This document shows, one piece after another, positions 1 through 9,410 of a DNA stretch of 64,000 nt. The notes beneath the pieces were generated by a model. The model ran no database searches. It saw only the letters and a list, made by a program, of their open reading frames with translations, and was not told where the DNA came from. Location: contig JAMYHL010000119.1 of the NCBI GenBank assembly GCA_025531455.1, positions 21,246 to 85,245 of the forward strand. Reading direction: 5' to 3'. Positions within the stretch are counted from its first letter, which is position 1; every line of letters starts with the position of its first letter. A program made the translations under genes and the position numbers. This stretch comes from Apiotrichum sp. Y4204 (Eukaryota; Basidiomycota; Tremellomycetes; Trichosporonales; Trichosporonaceae).

Positions 1-18
1 GACATCGCACCCACCAGG

Positions 19-28
19 TCACGGCGAT
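19..28 (+). promoter_or_regulatory. TCACGGCGAT motif, copy 1
   Basis: Exact 10-mer lying about 220 bases upstream of the peroxidase start codon. The same 10-mer, in the same orientation, recurs at 5391, 8390 and 17040, always outside genes. A binding site is inferred only from this recurrence; no factor is assigned. Confidence 0.3.
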
Positions 29-246
29 CAAGATGTCTTTGATTTTCCGGCGTTTTACTCCTCCCGCCAGACTCTCTTCCACTAGAAAAGTTTTTCTTGT
101 CATTCAGGTCCAGAAAGGGATAGCGTCCTCGATGGGTGCGAGAACACGCAGGCCGGAGATCAACAGTGCTGAAGAGGGCGAGAGGAAATGTGTATAAGGT
201 CGGCTGTTCTCAGATTTGACTGCTCACGACCTACTAACTTATCGGC

Positions 247-2484
247 ATGCGCACTTTGAGCCTCCTAACTCTGGCGTTGGCCGGCCTTGCGCAGACTGAG
301 GCGTCGGACATCGCCAAGCTCCGCCGCCTCATGACGGACAGCCGCTTTATTGCCATCATCTCGTGGGTATCCAGTCATGTACGTATTGGGTGCTGACATG
401 TAGACCATGCAGAACAGGCGGCACGAACCGCCAAAACGCCGCCGAGTGGTTACGTACCGCGTTCCACGACTCGGCGTCACACAATGCTGCTGAGGGGACC
501 GGTGGCGTCGACGCGTCGATCCAGTACGAGACGGGCTAGTCAGTGGAATGGCTCTGTGAACAGTGGGCTCTGTGCTGACAGTTGATCAGCTCAGAGAACG
601 CCGGCGTCGCATTCTCCTCCACGATTCAGCAATACAAGTTCTACCAGCAGGAGGGTGTGACCCTCGCCGACATGGTTGTGAGTCGAATAATTGCGAAAGC
701 ACTACTTGAGCTGATATCTAGGCTCTTGGCGCAATCGTTGCAGTTGGGGTACGTGTCCTACTGCGTCGCTTGTCTGAAGAACGATACAGCACTAACCAGT
801 CAGTCGTGTGGCGGCCCGATGATCCCCTTCCTGCACGGCCGAACAGATGCCGCCAACGCCGTACCCGAGGGCTCAGTGCCGCACCCCGAGGAAACAACCG
901 AGACTCATATCCAGCGATTCGCGCGTATGGGCTTCTCGCCAACGGAGATGATCTCACTCGTTGCCTGCGGTCACACACTCGGCGGCGTGCACGCCAGCGT
1001 CAACCCCACCATCACCAACAGCGCCCATGCGGCATTCGATGACTCACTCGCGGCGTACGACAACCATATTGCGACAAACTATATCAATGGCGAGTACGTC
1101 AACCCCCTCGCGCAGCCGTGGGACGCGACGTACCCCCAGCGCAGCAGTGATGCCCGCATTTTTGCGAGCGACGGCAACAAGACGATCAGAGCCTACGCGG
1201 ACTCGAACCAGGCATATATCGACGGCTGTAACACTGTGCTCTCAAAGATGTTAAACGAGGGTAGGTTTGCGTATGTAAAGTATCGCTGACAGGCAAGCTG
1301 TGCCCTCGTCCGTGAGCCTCAAGGGGCCAATCGTACCGTTCCCCGTCTCGCTCGTCTTCCGCATGTCCCTTCGTAACGAGCGGTACAGCGTCTCCATCGC
1401 CTCGGCCCAGGTCTATGACATGCAAGGCCAGTGGTCGTCGTTCGACATTGGCTACGTCAACCGCGACGGCTCACCTGGCACTGACCCAAACATGCTCATG
1501 GTCCGCGACCTCAAGACACTTAGTATCGGCAAGCCCGTGGAGATTCGCAACATCTTGACGGTTTGTGACGAACACAATGGAATTGTGATACTGACGCCCA
1601 GCCCAACGGCATTCCCCCTGCAACCGGGTGAGTCGAGCGGCCTCTTACACTGGACTCAATACTGACATTTCAGCATCGGTGGCCTCAGTGTTAAGCTGAC
1701 CATGAACGACGGTTCCGTGTTCAGCAGCGCCGAGGGCGAGGAATTCCGCGCCATCGACGACTCGATCATCATCGTGCGTCGTCTCCATTGCCGAAAGCTA
1801 ATATCTGCAGGACGTGGGACCGGCGTACAGCTGCCAGTACTCAGGAGCGGAGAACAACGGCGCCACTGGCCTCAATGTGACCATGGCTGTGCTTGGACCG
1901 TACATTCCGGGCGACCGCGTCGATGTGATTGTCAACAATGGGTCTGGGGACAAGATGCTCGTGCGCGCCGCATACAGGCGTCCGCGTGATGCCTACTACA
2001 ATGTACGTTGCACCGCGTTTACTGCACTGACGCACAGTACTACAGCGTCTTTATTCCGGACATTAACGCCCTCGGCCTCACGTCCATCGGAGCGCAGGTC
2101 ACCCGCGCGAGCGGAAAAGTCAGCACGGACACGCGTGATGGTGAGTAGTGCGCTTTATTACCAGCTCTGACTGAAGACGGATACTACCCGACGAACGTGT
2201 TCAGCAAGTGCCTTGCCGGAGCGACGTTCCCCAGCGATCTCCCGCCCAGCCCGTCCAACACGGCAGGCACCGTCGGCGGCATTGCCGTGCGGCGTGCACG
2301 AAGCCGCCAGCCTGCCAACCCTTGTCCTCGCGGACCCGTGTCGTGCGGTGACCGCTGCGTTGACGTCTCAACGGACATCGAGCACTGCGGCGGCTGTGCT
2401 GATGAGGACGGTGTGGACTGCACCACCCTCAGCAACGGCGGCGCCACCTGTGTCAAGGGCCGTTGTGTGTTTACTGAGGTGTGA
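247..2484 (+). CDS. Secreted haem peroxidase (plant-type superfamily) with C-terminal CPL1-like cysteine domain
   Basis: Probable extracellular haem peroxidase that uses H2O2 to oxidise organic substrates. It starts with a signal peptide (MRTLSLLTLALAGLAQTEA). The distal haem pocket reads WLRTAFHDSA, with Arg and His as in the plant/fungal peroxidase superfamily, and the proximal histidine lies in LVACGHTLGGVH, followed by a typical FDD...YDNHIATNYI stretch. After the catalytic domain come about 250 beta-rich residues, and the last 55 residues form a cysteine motif (CGDRCVD...EHCGGC) like CPL1-type domains. I assemble 11 exons (breaks near 363, 535, 678, 749, 1261, 1561, 1628, 1774, 2003, 2141), giving about 601 residues. 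Intron 2 needs a GC-AG donor (GCTAGT at 535), otherwise a TAG at 537 ends the frame. The acceptor near 1297 is also uncertain. Substrate unknown. Confidence 0.85.
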
Positions 2485-2716
2485 AAGGGTGGCGAGGACG
2501 GCATTGGCTGATGCATGAAGGGTTGGTCGTGTTGCACTGAGCGTGTCCTGTGTCATAGTATCAGATTCCCCGGCACCTTGACAGGAGCAATGTCAGCGGG
2601 CCCGTTAGTTTGGCCCAATTGCTGTGAGCTCGTTCATCGTCCTATCAAGCATACTACATATCCATGTTGCAAGTGTCCGTATCACCAAAGCAGCGCGGCC
2701 CGCCCGCGCAGATGCC

Positions 2717-3430
2717 TTACGGCCACGAGATCTGCGGTGTGGTGGTCCATACCTGGTTGGGGTTCTTGCAAAAGCACTCCCAGGTCTGCGCGTCGGTCGA
2801 GGCTCCAGCCTTGTTGTCGAGACAGAGTGCTGCAAGTCAGTCTCTGAACCGCAAAAGAAGCTCCAGGTCCCGAACCACACTCACTGATACCGATCTTGTC
2901 CTCGGTCGGGTACTGAAAGCGCTGCGAGCGGTCGTACTCCCACGTGAAGCCATCGCCTGTCGCCGCGGGGTCGGGGAGGATGCGGGGGCAGGGCCGCAGA
3001 ACAGGCATCATACCGCTGGCGGGGAACCAGCCCTTATACGGGTCTGCGGAGTGTCAGAGAGCAGTTACTGATGGTGAATGACAACCACAGAAGCACAAGG
3101 AGATTCGAGCTCCTGCAGCATCGCGGTGTCGGTGTCGATCATACACTCACTGATGCCAGCAGTAAGACAGAGCTCAGTCCCAGCGAGACGGAGATACGTG
3201 ACACCAGGAGCAACTGTCCACTTCTGCTTTGACGAGCCATCGCAGGGCGCGATGTTGACGAGCGTGCCGTCGGTGCCCTGCGTCGCGGAGAGACACCGGC
3301 CCGTGTCTGCGGGATGGACGGTAACGTTCGAGGGCGAGAAGGGCATTGTGGGCGAGCGCTCAGTCGGCGCGCCGGCGGCGAACGGGAGCGCAGCCGCGGC
3401 GGCGAGGGCAGTGAACGTCGTGAGGAGCAT
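2717..3430 (-). CDS. Secreted ricin-B-type (beta-trefoil) lectin-like protein
   Basis: Small secreted protein that probably binds carbohydrate. It opens with a signal peptide (MLLTTFTALAAAAALPFAAG), followed by beta-trefoil signatures: GRCLSATQG...SSKQKW, ELCLTAG, LCLDNKAGAS and NPNQVWTT, the spaced CL...QxW pattern of ricin-B-type domains. There is no catalytic domain; this is a lectin module alone. Three exons are supported: one ends at the GTGAGT after CTGGCATCA, the next starts at ACCCGTATAAG, and the last starts at CACTCTGTCTC and ends WTTTPQISWP-stop. It converges on the peroxidase, 232 bases apart. A second gene of the same kind lies at 44996-45939. Ligand unknown. Confidence 0.75.
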
Positions 3431-4081
3431 TGTTCAATAGTCTAGGAAGTGTCTGTGATGCGATGAAGGTAAGTGACGGGATTGTTCTGGTCTTTGTTGG
3501 GACTTTATACGCGGTCAACACCGTCCCATCCGACCGTCTGCATTCTGTTCGATGCTGGTACACTAACGTCGCCTCTCCTGAGTCCATCGACAGCTCCTGA
3601 TGCGCGACGTCATTGTCCTCAAGAATCAAGCCTGTGCGGAGGAGGGATGCGGAGCTCTGAGCCCTCTACCCTGTGCGGTTTTTCCTTTCGGTGAGGTCGT
3701 TTCTCTGGTTCTCGCCGCCAAGCCGCTCCGGAATTAGATCTCCGACTCGCTTCGCGAAGAGTAGATTTCCTTGAGGCTGTGGTTGATTGCAAGGACAAGA
3801 CAAGTGGGAATGGAATCACAAGAGAAGAGTTGCTGCTGCGGATGGCGGTTTGTGCGACTTGTCGGCAAACCCGGCCCGAGGAGTAGAGCCAATGCCGACT
3901 GGACCTTGCACTCTGATGATAGAGAGGCAGTAACAACTGCTGACGACAGACTGCATATTCTGCAACATGTGCAGGGCGGGCAGCGCAAAGGCGATGCATA
4001 ACAGCGCCGTTGCTGATAGGCCAAAAAGCCGGACCTGATGCATAGATTCTCCGTTGTGCTATCTTTCTATAATGATACATC
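3431..4081. other. Intergenic, 3431-4081
   Basis: Holds the promoter of the lectin-like gene (to its left) and the downstream region of the NmrA-like gene. Reading frames here have poor codon usage and no recognisable protein. Nothing else seen. Confidence 0.5.
3503..3510 (-). promoter_or_regulatory. TATA-like element
   Basis: GTATAAAG on the minus strand about 75 bases upstream of the lectin-like start codon. Sequence match only. Confidence 0.4.
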
Positions 4082-4889
4082 CTACGCCTCGAGCTTGAAG
4101 AGGTCGGTGCGCTCCGCGCCCTGCAGCTCAACCTGCTTGCCTGCGTCGTGCTCGCCATCGAGGACGGAGAACGTCAAGCCGGCAGTGCCAGGCTGGTTGA
4201 GGCAGTGCATGAGGGTCTCAGCGACGAGCTCACGAGCGCATGGCGCGAACGCCTTGCCAAGCTCCGGCACAGTCTTGGGCGGCGCAACACCCGGGCGGCA
4301 CATCTGGAGCACGCCCATCTCCGCCTTGCCCTTGGGGTCGTTGTGGAGCGCGCCAGGACGAATGACGGTAAAGTCGAGCTTGGTCTTCTGCACGGCCGCC
4401 TCGGCATCGTACTTGGCCGTAATGTAGGGCCCCATGAGACCCCAGAAAGTCGCGCTACAGGCCCGGGAGCCCTCGTTGTAGTACGACGGGACCTTGCCTG
4501 GCGGGTGCGCGTCCATCGAGGACACAACGAGAAGGCGCTTCACGCCGGCGTTCGCGGCCGCCTCGCACACTTTGACGACGCCTCCGTAGTCGACCTTGCG
4601 CAGGAGCTCGGCGTCCGCCTCCTCGCTCGTCGCGGCTGCCCAGATGATCGCGTCAATGTTGTGGAGCGCGACCTGGACGTCCTTGACTGTGGCGGAGCCA
4701 ATGTTAAGAATGTGGGGGTACGCGCCGAAGGCCTCGAGGTCATCATTGCTGCGTGTCAGTGCCAGTAGAGATGAGATCCACTTACTGCTTGTTGTTGCGC
4801 ACAATGGCGACAACCTCGTGCTTGCCCTTGGCGAGCTTGGCAAAGTCACGGGCGATGCGGCCGCCACCTCCAAAGACTGCAATCCTCAT
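4082..4889 (-). CDS. NmrA/SDR-like NAD(P)-binding Rossmann protein
   Basis: Cytosolic Rossmann-fold protein of the atypical short-chain dehydrogenase (NmrA/YwnB-like) group, either an oxidoreductase or a redox sensor. The N-terminus MRIAVFGGGGRIARDFAKLA carries the glycine-rich dinucleotide loop, followed by a beta strand and EVVAIVRN. Further Rossmann features are the VDYGGVVKVCEAA helix and VKRLLVVSSMDA, and the C-terminal half has YITAKYDAE with LDFTVIRPGAL, as in family members. A single intron (donor GTAAGT just below 4786, exon 2 from 4748) restores the frame and gives 256 residues, close to the usual family length. An uninterrupted frame starting at 4882 also exists but would lose the glycine loop, so I reject it. 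Substrate unknown. Confidence 0.82.
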
Positions 4890-5017
4890 AGTGAATGAAT
4901 GAAAACAAACAGGGAGTAGTTGGGAATAGCTTGCGTAGAGAGGGTTGCGGGGTGAGACGGGTGAGAACTGCAGTCGGCTGTGTGAATGGGAATGTCAGAA
5001 CGACAGCAGTGAAGCTC

Positions 5018-5030
5018 TTATATATTTTAT
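5018..5030 (-). promoter_or_regulatory. TATA-like element
   Basis: ATAAAATATATAA on the minus strand about 130 bases upstream of the start codon at 4889. Sequence match only. Confidence 0.35.
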
Positions 5031-5390
5031 CATGAACGCAAGAGAACCCGCGCTGGAGCGCTGAAGTTTCTAGTGCCCGACGCAGTGTGGAGTACAGTAC
5101 TCGATGGTTGGATGCCTGCCAGCTAGTCGCTGTAACTTGGAGACGTTGCCGGCACTGTTCCTGTCATGCACTGCGTGGTCCACAGAAGAGTACTTTGTGG
5201 AGGTAGTTGGGGAACAATGGGCAAGAAGTGGAGTGACCGACGGCACGCTCTCAGCATGTTTATATAGGAAACAAAATCTCTTCCTCAGACGAAATCAATG
5301 AAAACGTCAAAAGACGTAGAGCAGAGCACCTCCGCCAGGCCGACGGCCGACGCCAGAGACGCCGGAGACACAGGCTGGTGAGTGGATGGT

Positions 5391-5400
5391 TCACGGCGAT
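5391..5400 (+). promoter_or_regulatory. TCACGGCGAT motif, copy 2
   Basis: Exact 10-mer 185 bases upstream of the start codon at 5585. See copies at 19, 8390 and 17040. Confidence 0.3.
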
Positions 5401-5584
5401 GGCTGTTGGCGCAGGCACGCAGTGGTCGAGGTGGTGGAGGTGGAGGGCACGCCACGACGTGTCAACAGACATCGCATGATCGCATGCATGCTTGCTTGCA
5501 TGCTTGACAGTCAACGCTGCGCTGCACATGTTGCTACTTAGGCCCCTCACTCACTCACTTCACCATCTTCGCACCTACAGGCGC

Positions 5585-5992
5585 ATGACGACCGCTGCGC
5601 TTCCCGAACGGCCGACAGTGCACTGGCGCCGCGAGCGCGCTGACGAAGCACGCTCGCTCGCTGCCGGCGAAATCACGCAGAAAGACGCGGTTCTCGCCCA
5701 GCTGTTCCCCGACGCGTTTCTGGACCCATGCGACACTCTCCTCGCGAGATTCGAGTCCGCCCTCCCGCCGAGCAACCACGATGCCGCCTTCGCCGCCGTG
5801 CAGTCGCTGGTTGTCGGCCTCAACGAGCTGCTCGACGACGCTGACGAGTCGTACATCGAGACGGAGGAGCGCGAGCGCCTGTGCGAGTACATTGAGGAAT
5901 GCCTGACGGCTGTTGGCGTCGACGTTGCGGCCATGGCGGCCAGTCGTGGGATCGGCGTCGCAGAGATCACAGACGAGTGGCGAGACTGGTAG
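5585..5992 (+). CDS. Hypothetical small acidic protein
   Basis: A single-exon frame of 135 residues that I do not recognise. It begins MTTAALPERPTVHW, is mostly alpha-helical in character and strongly acidic (ELLDDADESYIETEERER), and ends ITDEWRDW. There is no signal peptide or membrane segment. The ATG at 5585 was chosen over the in-frame one at 5492 because the residues between them are histidine- and leucine-rich and look like untranslated leader. Codons prefer G/C in the third position like neighbouring genes, which supports coding. The span between WRRERADEARSLAAGEITQ and the end reads as one compact helical domain. Function unknown. Confidence 0.65.
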   Translation: MTTAALPERPTVHWRRERADEARSLAAGEITQKDAVLAQLFPDAFLDPCDTLLARFESALPPSNHDAAFAAVQSLVVGLNELLDDADESYIETEERERLCEYIEECLTAVGVDVAAMAASRGIGVAEITDEWRDW

Positions 5993-6190
5993 ACGCGTAG
6001 ACGTGGGCCGTCACAGTAGTTGTACGTCTTTTTGGTTTTTGTGATACGGTACGGGCTGCGCCTCGATCTGAAACCTTGCATTCTGTTGCTAACTCTTTCA
6101 CTCTCACATTAATGAAACTGAACTGATTTCCTACGAAGTTTCTGCTCTTGGGAACTGATTCGTTTCTTACGGAACGGTACACAGGTCTGA

Positions 6191-7797
6191 TTAGAAGATC
6201 ATCAACGCTCCAAGAACGGCTCCAAGGAGGGCGACCGCACCACCCACGGCGGGGAAGCCGATGACAACGGCAGAGCTGTTGGGGCGCGCCGTGGTCGTGC
6301 CCGATCCAGAGACGCGCCCACTGGGGGACGTGCCCGTACCGGTCGAAGGACGACCACCGGGAGGAGTAACTTGGCCGGGAGGAGTGACTTGGCCGGGAGG
6401 AGTCACCTGGCCGGGCGGACCAACAGGGACGGGGTTGACGGGCGGAGGATCGACAGGCTTGCTCTGGTCCTTGCACATATTGTCGAGGATTCCGCCAATG
6501 CCAGGGATGTACGTTTCCGTGTAGTGCTTCGTGGCAGCATCGTCCCATTTGAGCTCTGAGGCCGCCCCGGAGACACACTTTGCGCACTCGTCAACGGCGG
6601 ACTTGAGGCCGTCCTTGTTCTGCGGGTAAGCACTGCTGGATACACTTTCAAGCTCACGTTACAGTTGGCCTTGCACTCGTCCGACGGCGCCGAGCCGGCA
6701 ACGCACACGTCGCGGAGCTTGTAGACATCCGCGCACCTGGGGCACTTTTCCACGATCGTCTCCTCAATGTTCTTGGGCGGGTCCGGGTCACCACCGCCAC
6801 CACCGATGGGGCGGCCGAGCTTCTTGCACTGCTCGTGGAACTTGGGCTGCATGTCGCGCAACGAGGCCTTGTTCGGCTCACTGTCAGGGAGACACGCAAT
6901 GCACTCGTTGATCTGCTTGTCGGTTTCGGCCTGGGCATTAGAATTGCGCAGGTAGAAAAAGTCAAACTCACGCTGCAGTAGCCCTCGCACGCCTGGACCT
7001 GGTCAACGCAGTAGTTCCTGGCGCTGTACGGGATGCCGCAGATCTCGGAGCAGTCCTTTGCCGGCGGGTCGCCGCCACCGCCAATGGGCTTACCAAGGCC
7101 CTTGCACACCTCGTGGTACTTTGGCTGCATGTCGCGGTACTCTGCCTTGCGCGGGTCGCTGTCGGGAAGGCACTGGATACACTTTGTGACTTCGGCGTCG
7201 CTCTCGACCTGGCAATTAGGGCTTAGATTTGAACGCTCAGCTCACCGAGCAGTACCCTCCACACGCCTGGATCATGTCTACGCAGTAGCCCTTGATGCTT
7301 CCCGCGAGCCCGCACGAGTCGCAGCTGGGGGGCTCGGGCACCGTCACGTCCTTACCCTGTGCGGCGCAAACGTCCTTGAGGATGTTCTCTGCGTCGGGAG
7401 GCGTGGTGCCCGAAGGGTCATTTCTGAGACAAGTTATGCACTCGATCCAGCGGTTGTGCATGTTGTTCTGCGTGTCAGTCCCGAGGCGGAGATTGGGCCG
7501 TTGAGGGTGAGCTGGACTCTGAGCCTCGCGGCTGCAAAAAGTTTACCCACACACCCTCGACCTCGGCACTCACGGTACAGACGCCGTTCCAGTCACAGTT
7601 GGCGAGATTGTTCGAGTCGCCCTGGCAGTGGCCATTGATGTCGCTGATGACGGAGCACTGGCTCGTACACCCTGCGCTCATGGTGGGGGCCAGTTGGCGG
7701 GGGACGAGGGCGCCTAGCGCCGGGACTGTTGTTAGCGATGGGGATGTTGCAGCGATGGCTTACGGGCTAGGACGGAGAGGAGAGCAAGCGAGCGCAT
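6191..7797 (-). CDS. GPI-anchored-type surface protein built of four cysteine-rich repeat modules
   Basis: Cell-surface protein of about 444 residues, not assigned to a named family. It starts with a signal peptide (MRSLALLSVLARALVPRQLA) and a short cysteine-rich head (CTSQCSVISDINGHC). Four modules follow, each coded by one exon: 7246-7467, 6972-7208, 6658-6930 and the start of 6191-6619. Each opens with a C-x2-C pair (ECITCL, KCIQCL, ECIACL, ECAKCV); the first three end with a cysteine group such as YCVDMIQACGGYC. Modules 2 and 3 are closest and share RDMQPK(Y/F)HE.C. The tail has a PPGQVT repeat, a Ser/Thr-rich stalk and a hydrophobic C-terminus (AVGGAVALLGAVLGALMIF), as expected for a GPI signal. 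All introns between modules are phase 0. Likely role at the cell wall is inferred. Confidence 0.8.
6357..6410 (-). repeat. 18-nt coding tandem repeat (3 units)
   Basis: Three copies of an 18-base unit (plus strand CCGGGAGGAGTNACYTGG) encode the PPGQVT hexapeptide repeated in the stalk of the surface protein. Units differ by one or two bases, so length variation between strains is likely. Confidence 0.85.
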
Positions 7798-7860
7798 TGG
7801 GGAGCTTGGAGCTGGCGGTTCTTGGGAAAGCAGTCATTCCAGCCCTTCAGCTCGGTCTGC

Positions 7861-7868
7861 CTTTATAC
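7861..7868 (-). promoter_or_regulatory. TATA-like element
   Basis: GTATAAAG on the minus strand about 65 bases upstream of the surface-protein start codon at 7797. Confidence 0.4.
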
Positions 7869-8389
7869 AGTATGGGCTCTCACATTCTGTCTCCCTCGAG
7901 CTGGTCATTGCCTGTTGTTCATCCAGCCAGGGGCTCTCTACGAGCTCGAGACACAGCAGCTGAACCTGCTCCACCTTGCACTGCTGGTAGCCACGGGTCG
8001 GCGCCAACCGCCACTTGTCAATGGCCAATCTGCTGTTCTCAGCTCCTTCCACCGTCTAATTTCTCGGTGCGGAACCGGCAGATGAGACATAAATTTCCCT
8101 GTCCCTTTCTATATCTCATTTAGCCGCACTGCCTGCATGAGTACTGTGACCCTGTGGCGTCGTCGCCACTGCCAGGAGTATAGATGAAGGAGGCAGTCTG
8201 CAAGCGAGTTTGTCCCCCGATGCCTCTCGGGCGTTCGGTGGAGGTCAGCTGTTCCAACGCTCACAGCCCTGAAGAATCTTTGATACCTTCTTGGTCAATC
8301 GCGAAGAGCGCGGGAGCAGGCCGAACGCCATGTCCAGGTTTCTGCAGGCGAGACAGGTGACTCTCAACAGGAAGAGTACAGGATATGAC

Positions 8390-8399
8390 TCACGGCGAT
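8390..8399 (+). promoter_or_regulatory. TCACGGCGAT motif, copy 3
   Basis: Exact 10-mer; the wider 14-mer TGACTCACGGCGAT is identical to copy 4 at 17040 and includes TGACTCA, the core recognised by Gcn4/AP-1 bZIP factors. Function inferred. Confidence 0.35.
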
Positions 8400-9410
8400 C
8401 GACAATCTAGACTATCTGGAAAGGATCGACACAGGTACGGACTAGAGGATCTGTGTTTGCGACGACTCACGAGACAGCAAATCAAGACGAGACGGCGCGA
8501 GGTCATGTGCGCCGCGGGCACGGGAGCGCTCGGCAACCGTCCAGAGCGGTTAATAACAGCAAAGTGGACAGCGCCGCTCAACTGCCTTGGCACAGGCTGT
8601 TGTGCATCGATCGGGATTGTGGGTCTTTGTCTTGGCATTCCTGGGGCCTGATCGACGTCGCAGTGCTTGATTTGCCGCCACAGCCGCCTCCGCTGCCGCC
8701 ACCACATCGAAGGCAGTGAGTCTAGACGACGACGAAAGAAGGAAAGAAAGAGAGGAAGAAAGAGCACAAAGGGTCAGAGGGTGAAGAGTCCAGAGATCCA
8801 GAGAGACGCCGTACGCCGTACGCCACAGGCTGTGCTGCTTCCTGCTTCCTGAAGAGGCGGGGTGGCTCCAAAAACTTACGAGAGTATTTCCTTTGCGGCC
8901 CAGTCGAGCTCGAACCCGCACAAGGGAGCGTTTGTCCGTTGAAATGACTGAAAGGGGAGCGCCACCGCATTTCTTGCAATTCTTCCTTTCCGCTTCCCCG
9001 ATGTTCTCGGCCCGCTCTGGATCCAGGACACTGGGACGAATGACGTGAGGCTCATGGGTGGAATGTCGGATGTCCAGTTCTTATGCGATCTATGCTTCTT
9101 CGCGTTTTCCGAAAGCACGTGATAGAGAGGTCTCGAGGTCTGGAACGTGGGCAACAAAAACGTGGTTTCTGGGGAAAGAGAGAAACAGCTGAAGCGCTGC
9201 AACAAAAACCGGATCTTCTCGAATGGATGAATGTTGGTTATCTTTACAACATCCGCACATCCGCATCCCCATCTCTCTCGCCGTTCGGCAATGTCCGACG
9301 CGATGTGGAGATTCAAGAACTCATCGTAACCATTAAGATGCCTAACAGACCAAACCCATGCAGCTCGTTGTTACTCACTGACTTCCTGATCTCAACTGAA
9401 GCGTAACCAA

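Larger units (their letters stand above)
4890..5584. other. Divergent intergenic region, 4890-5584
   Basis: Separates the leftward NmrA-like gene from the rightward small acidic gene. It contains a minus-strand TATA-like element near 5018, a plus-strand TTTATATAGG near 5257 and motif copy 2 at 5391. No gene seen. Confidence 0.5.
7798..9410. other. Intergenic, 7798-9410
   Basis: Divergent region between the surface protein and the hydrolase. It includes motif copy 3 at 8390 and a purine-rich stretch near 8720-8780. No frame here has convincing codon usage or a recognisable domain. Confidence 0.5.

Noticed and set aside
4082..4882. Uninterrupted 266-residue frame for the NmrA-like gene
   Set aside because: Its first 45 residues are intron and wrong-frame sequence; the spliced start at 4889 restores the glycine-rich nucleotide-binding loop.
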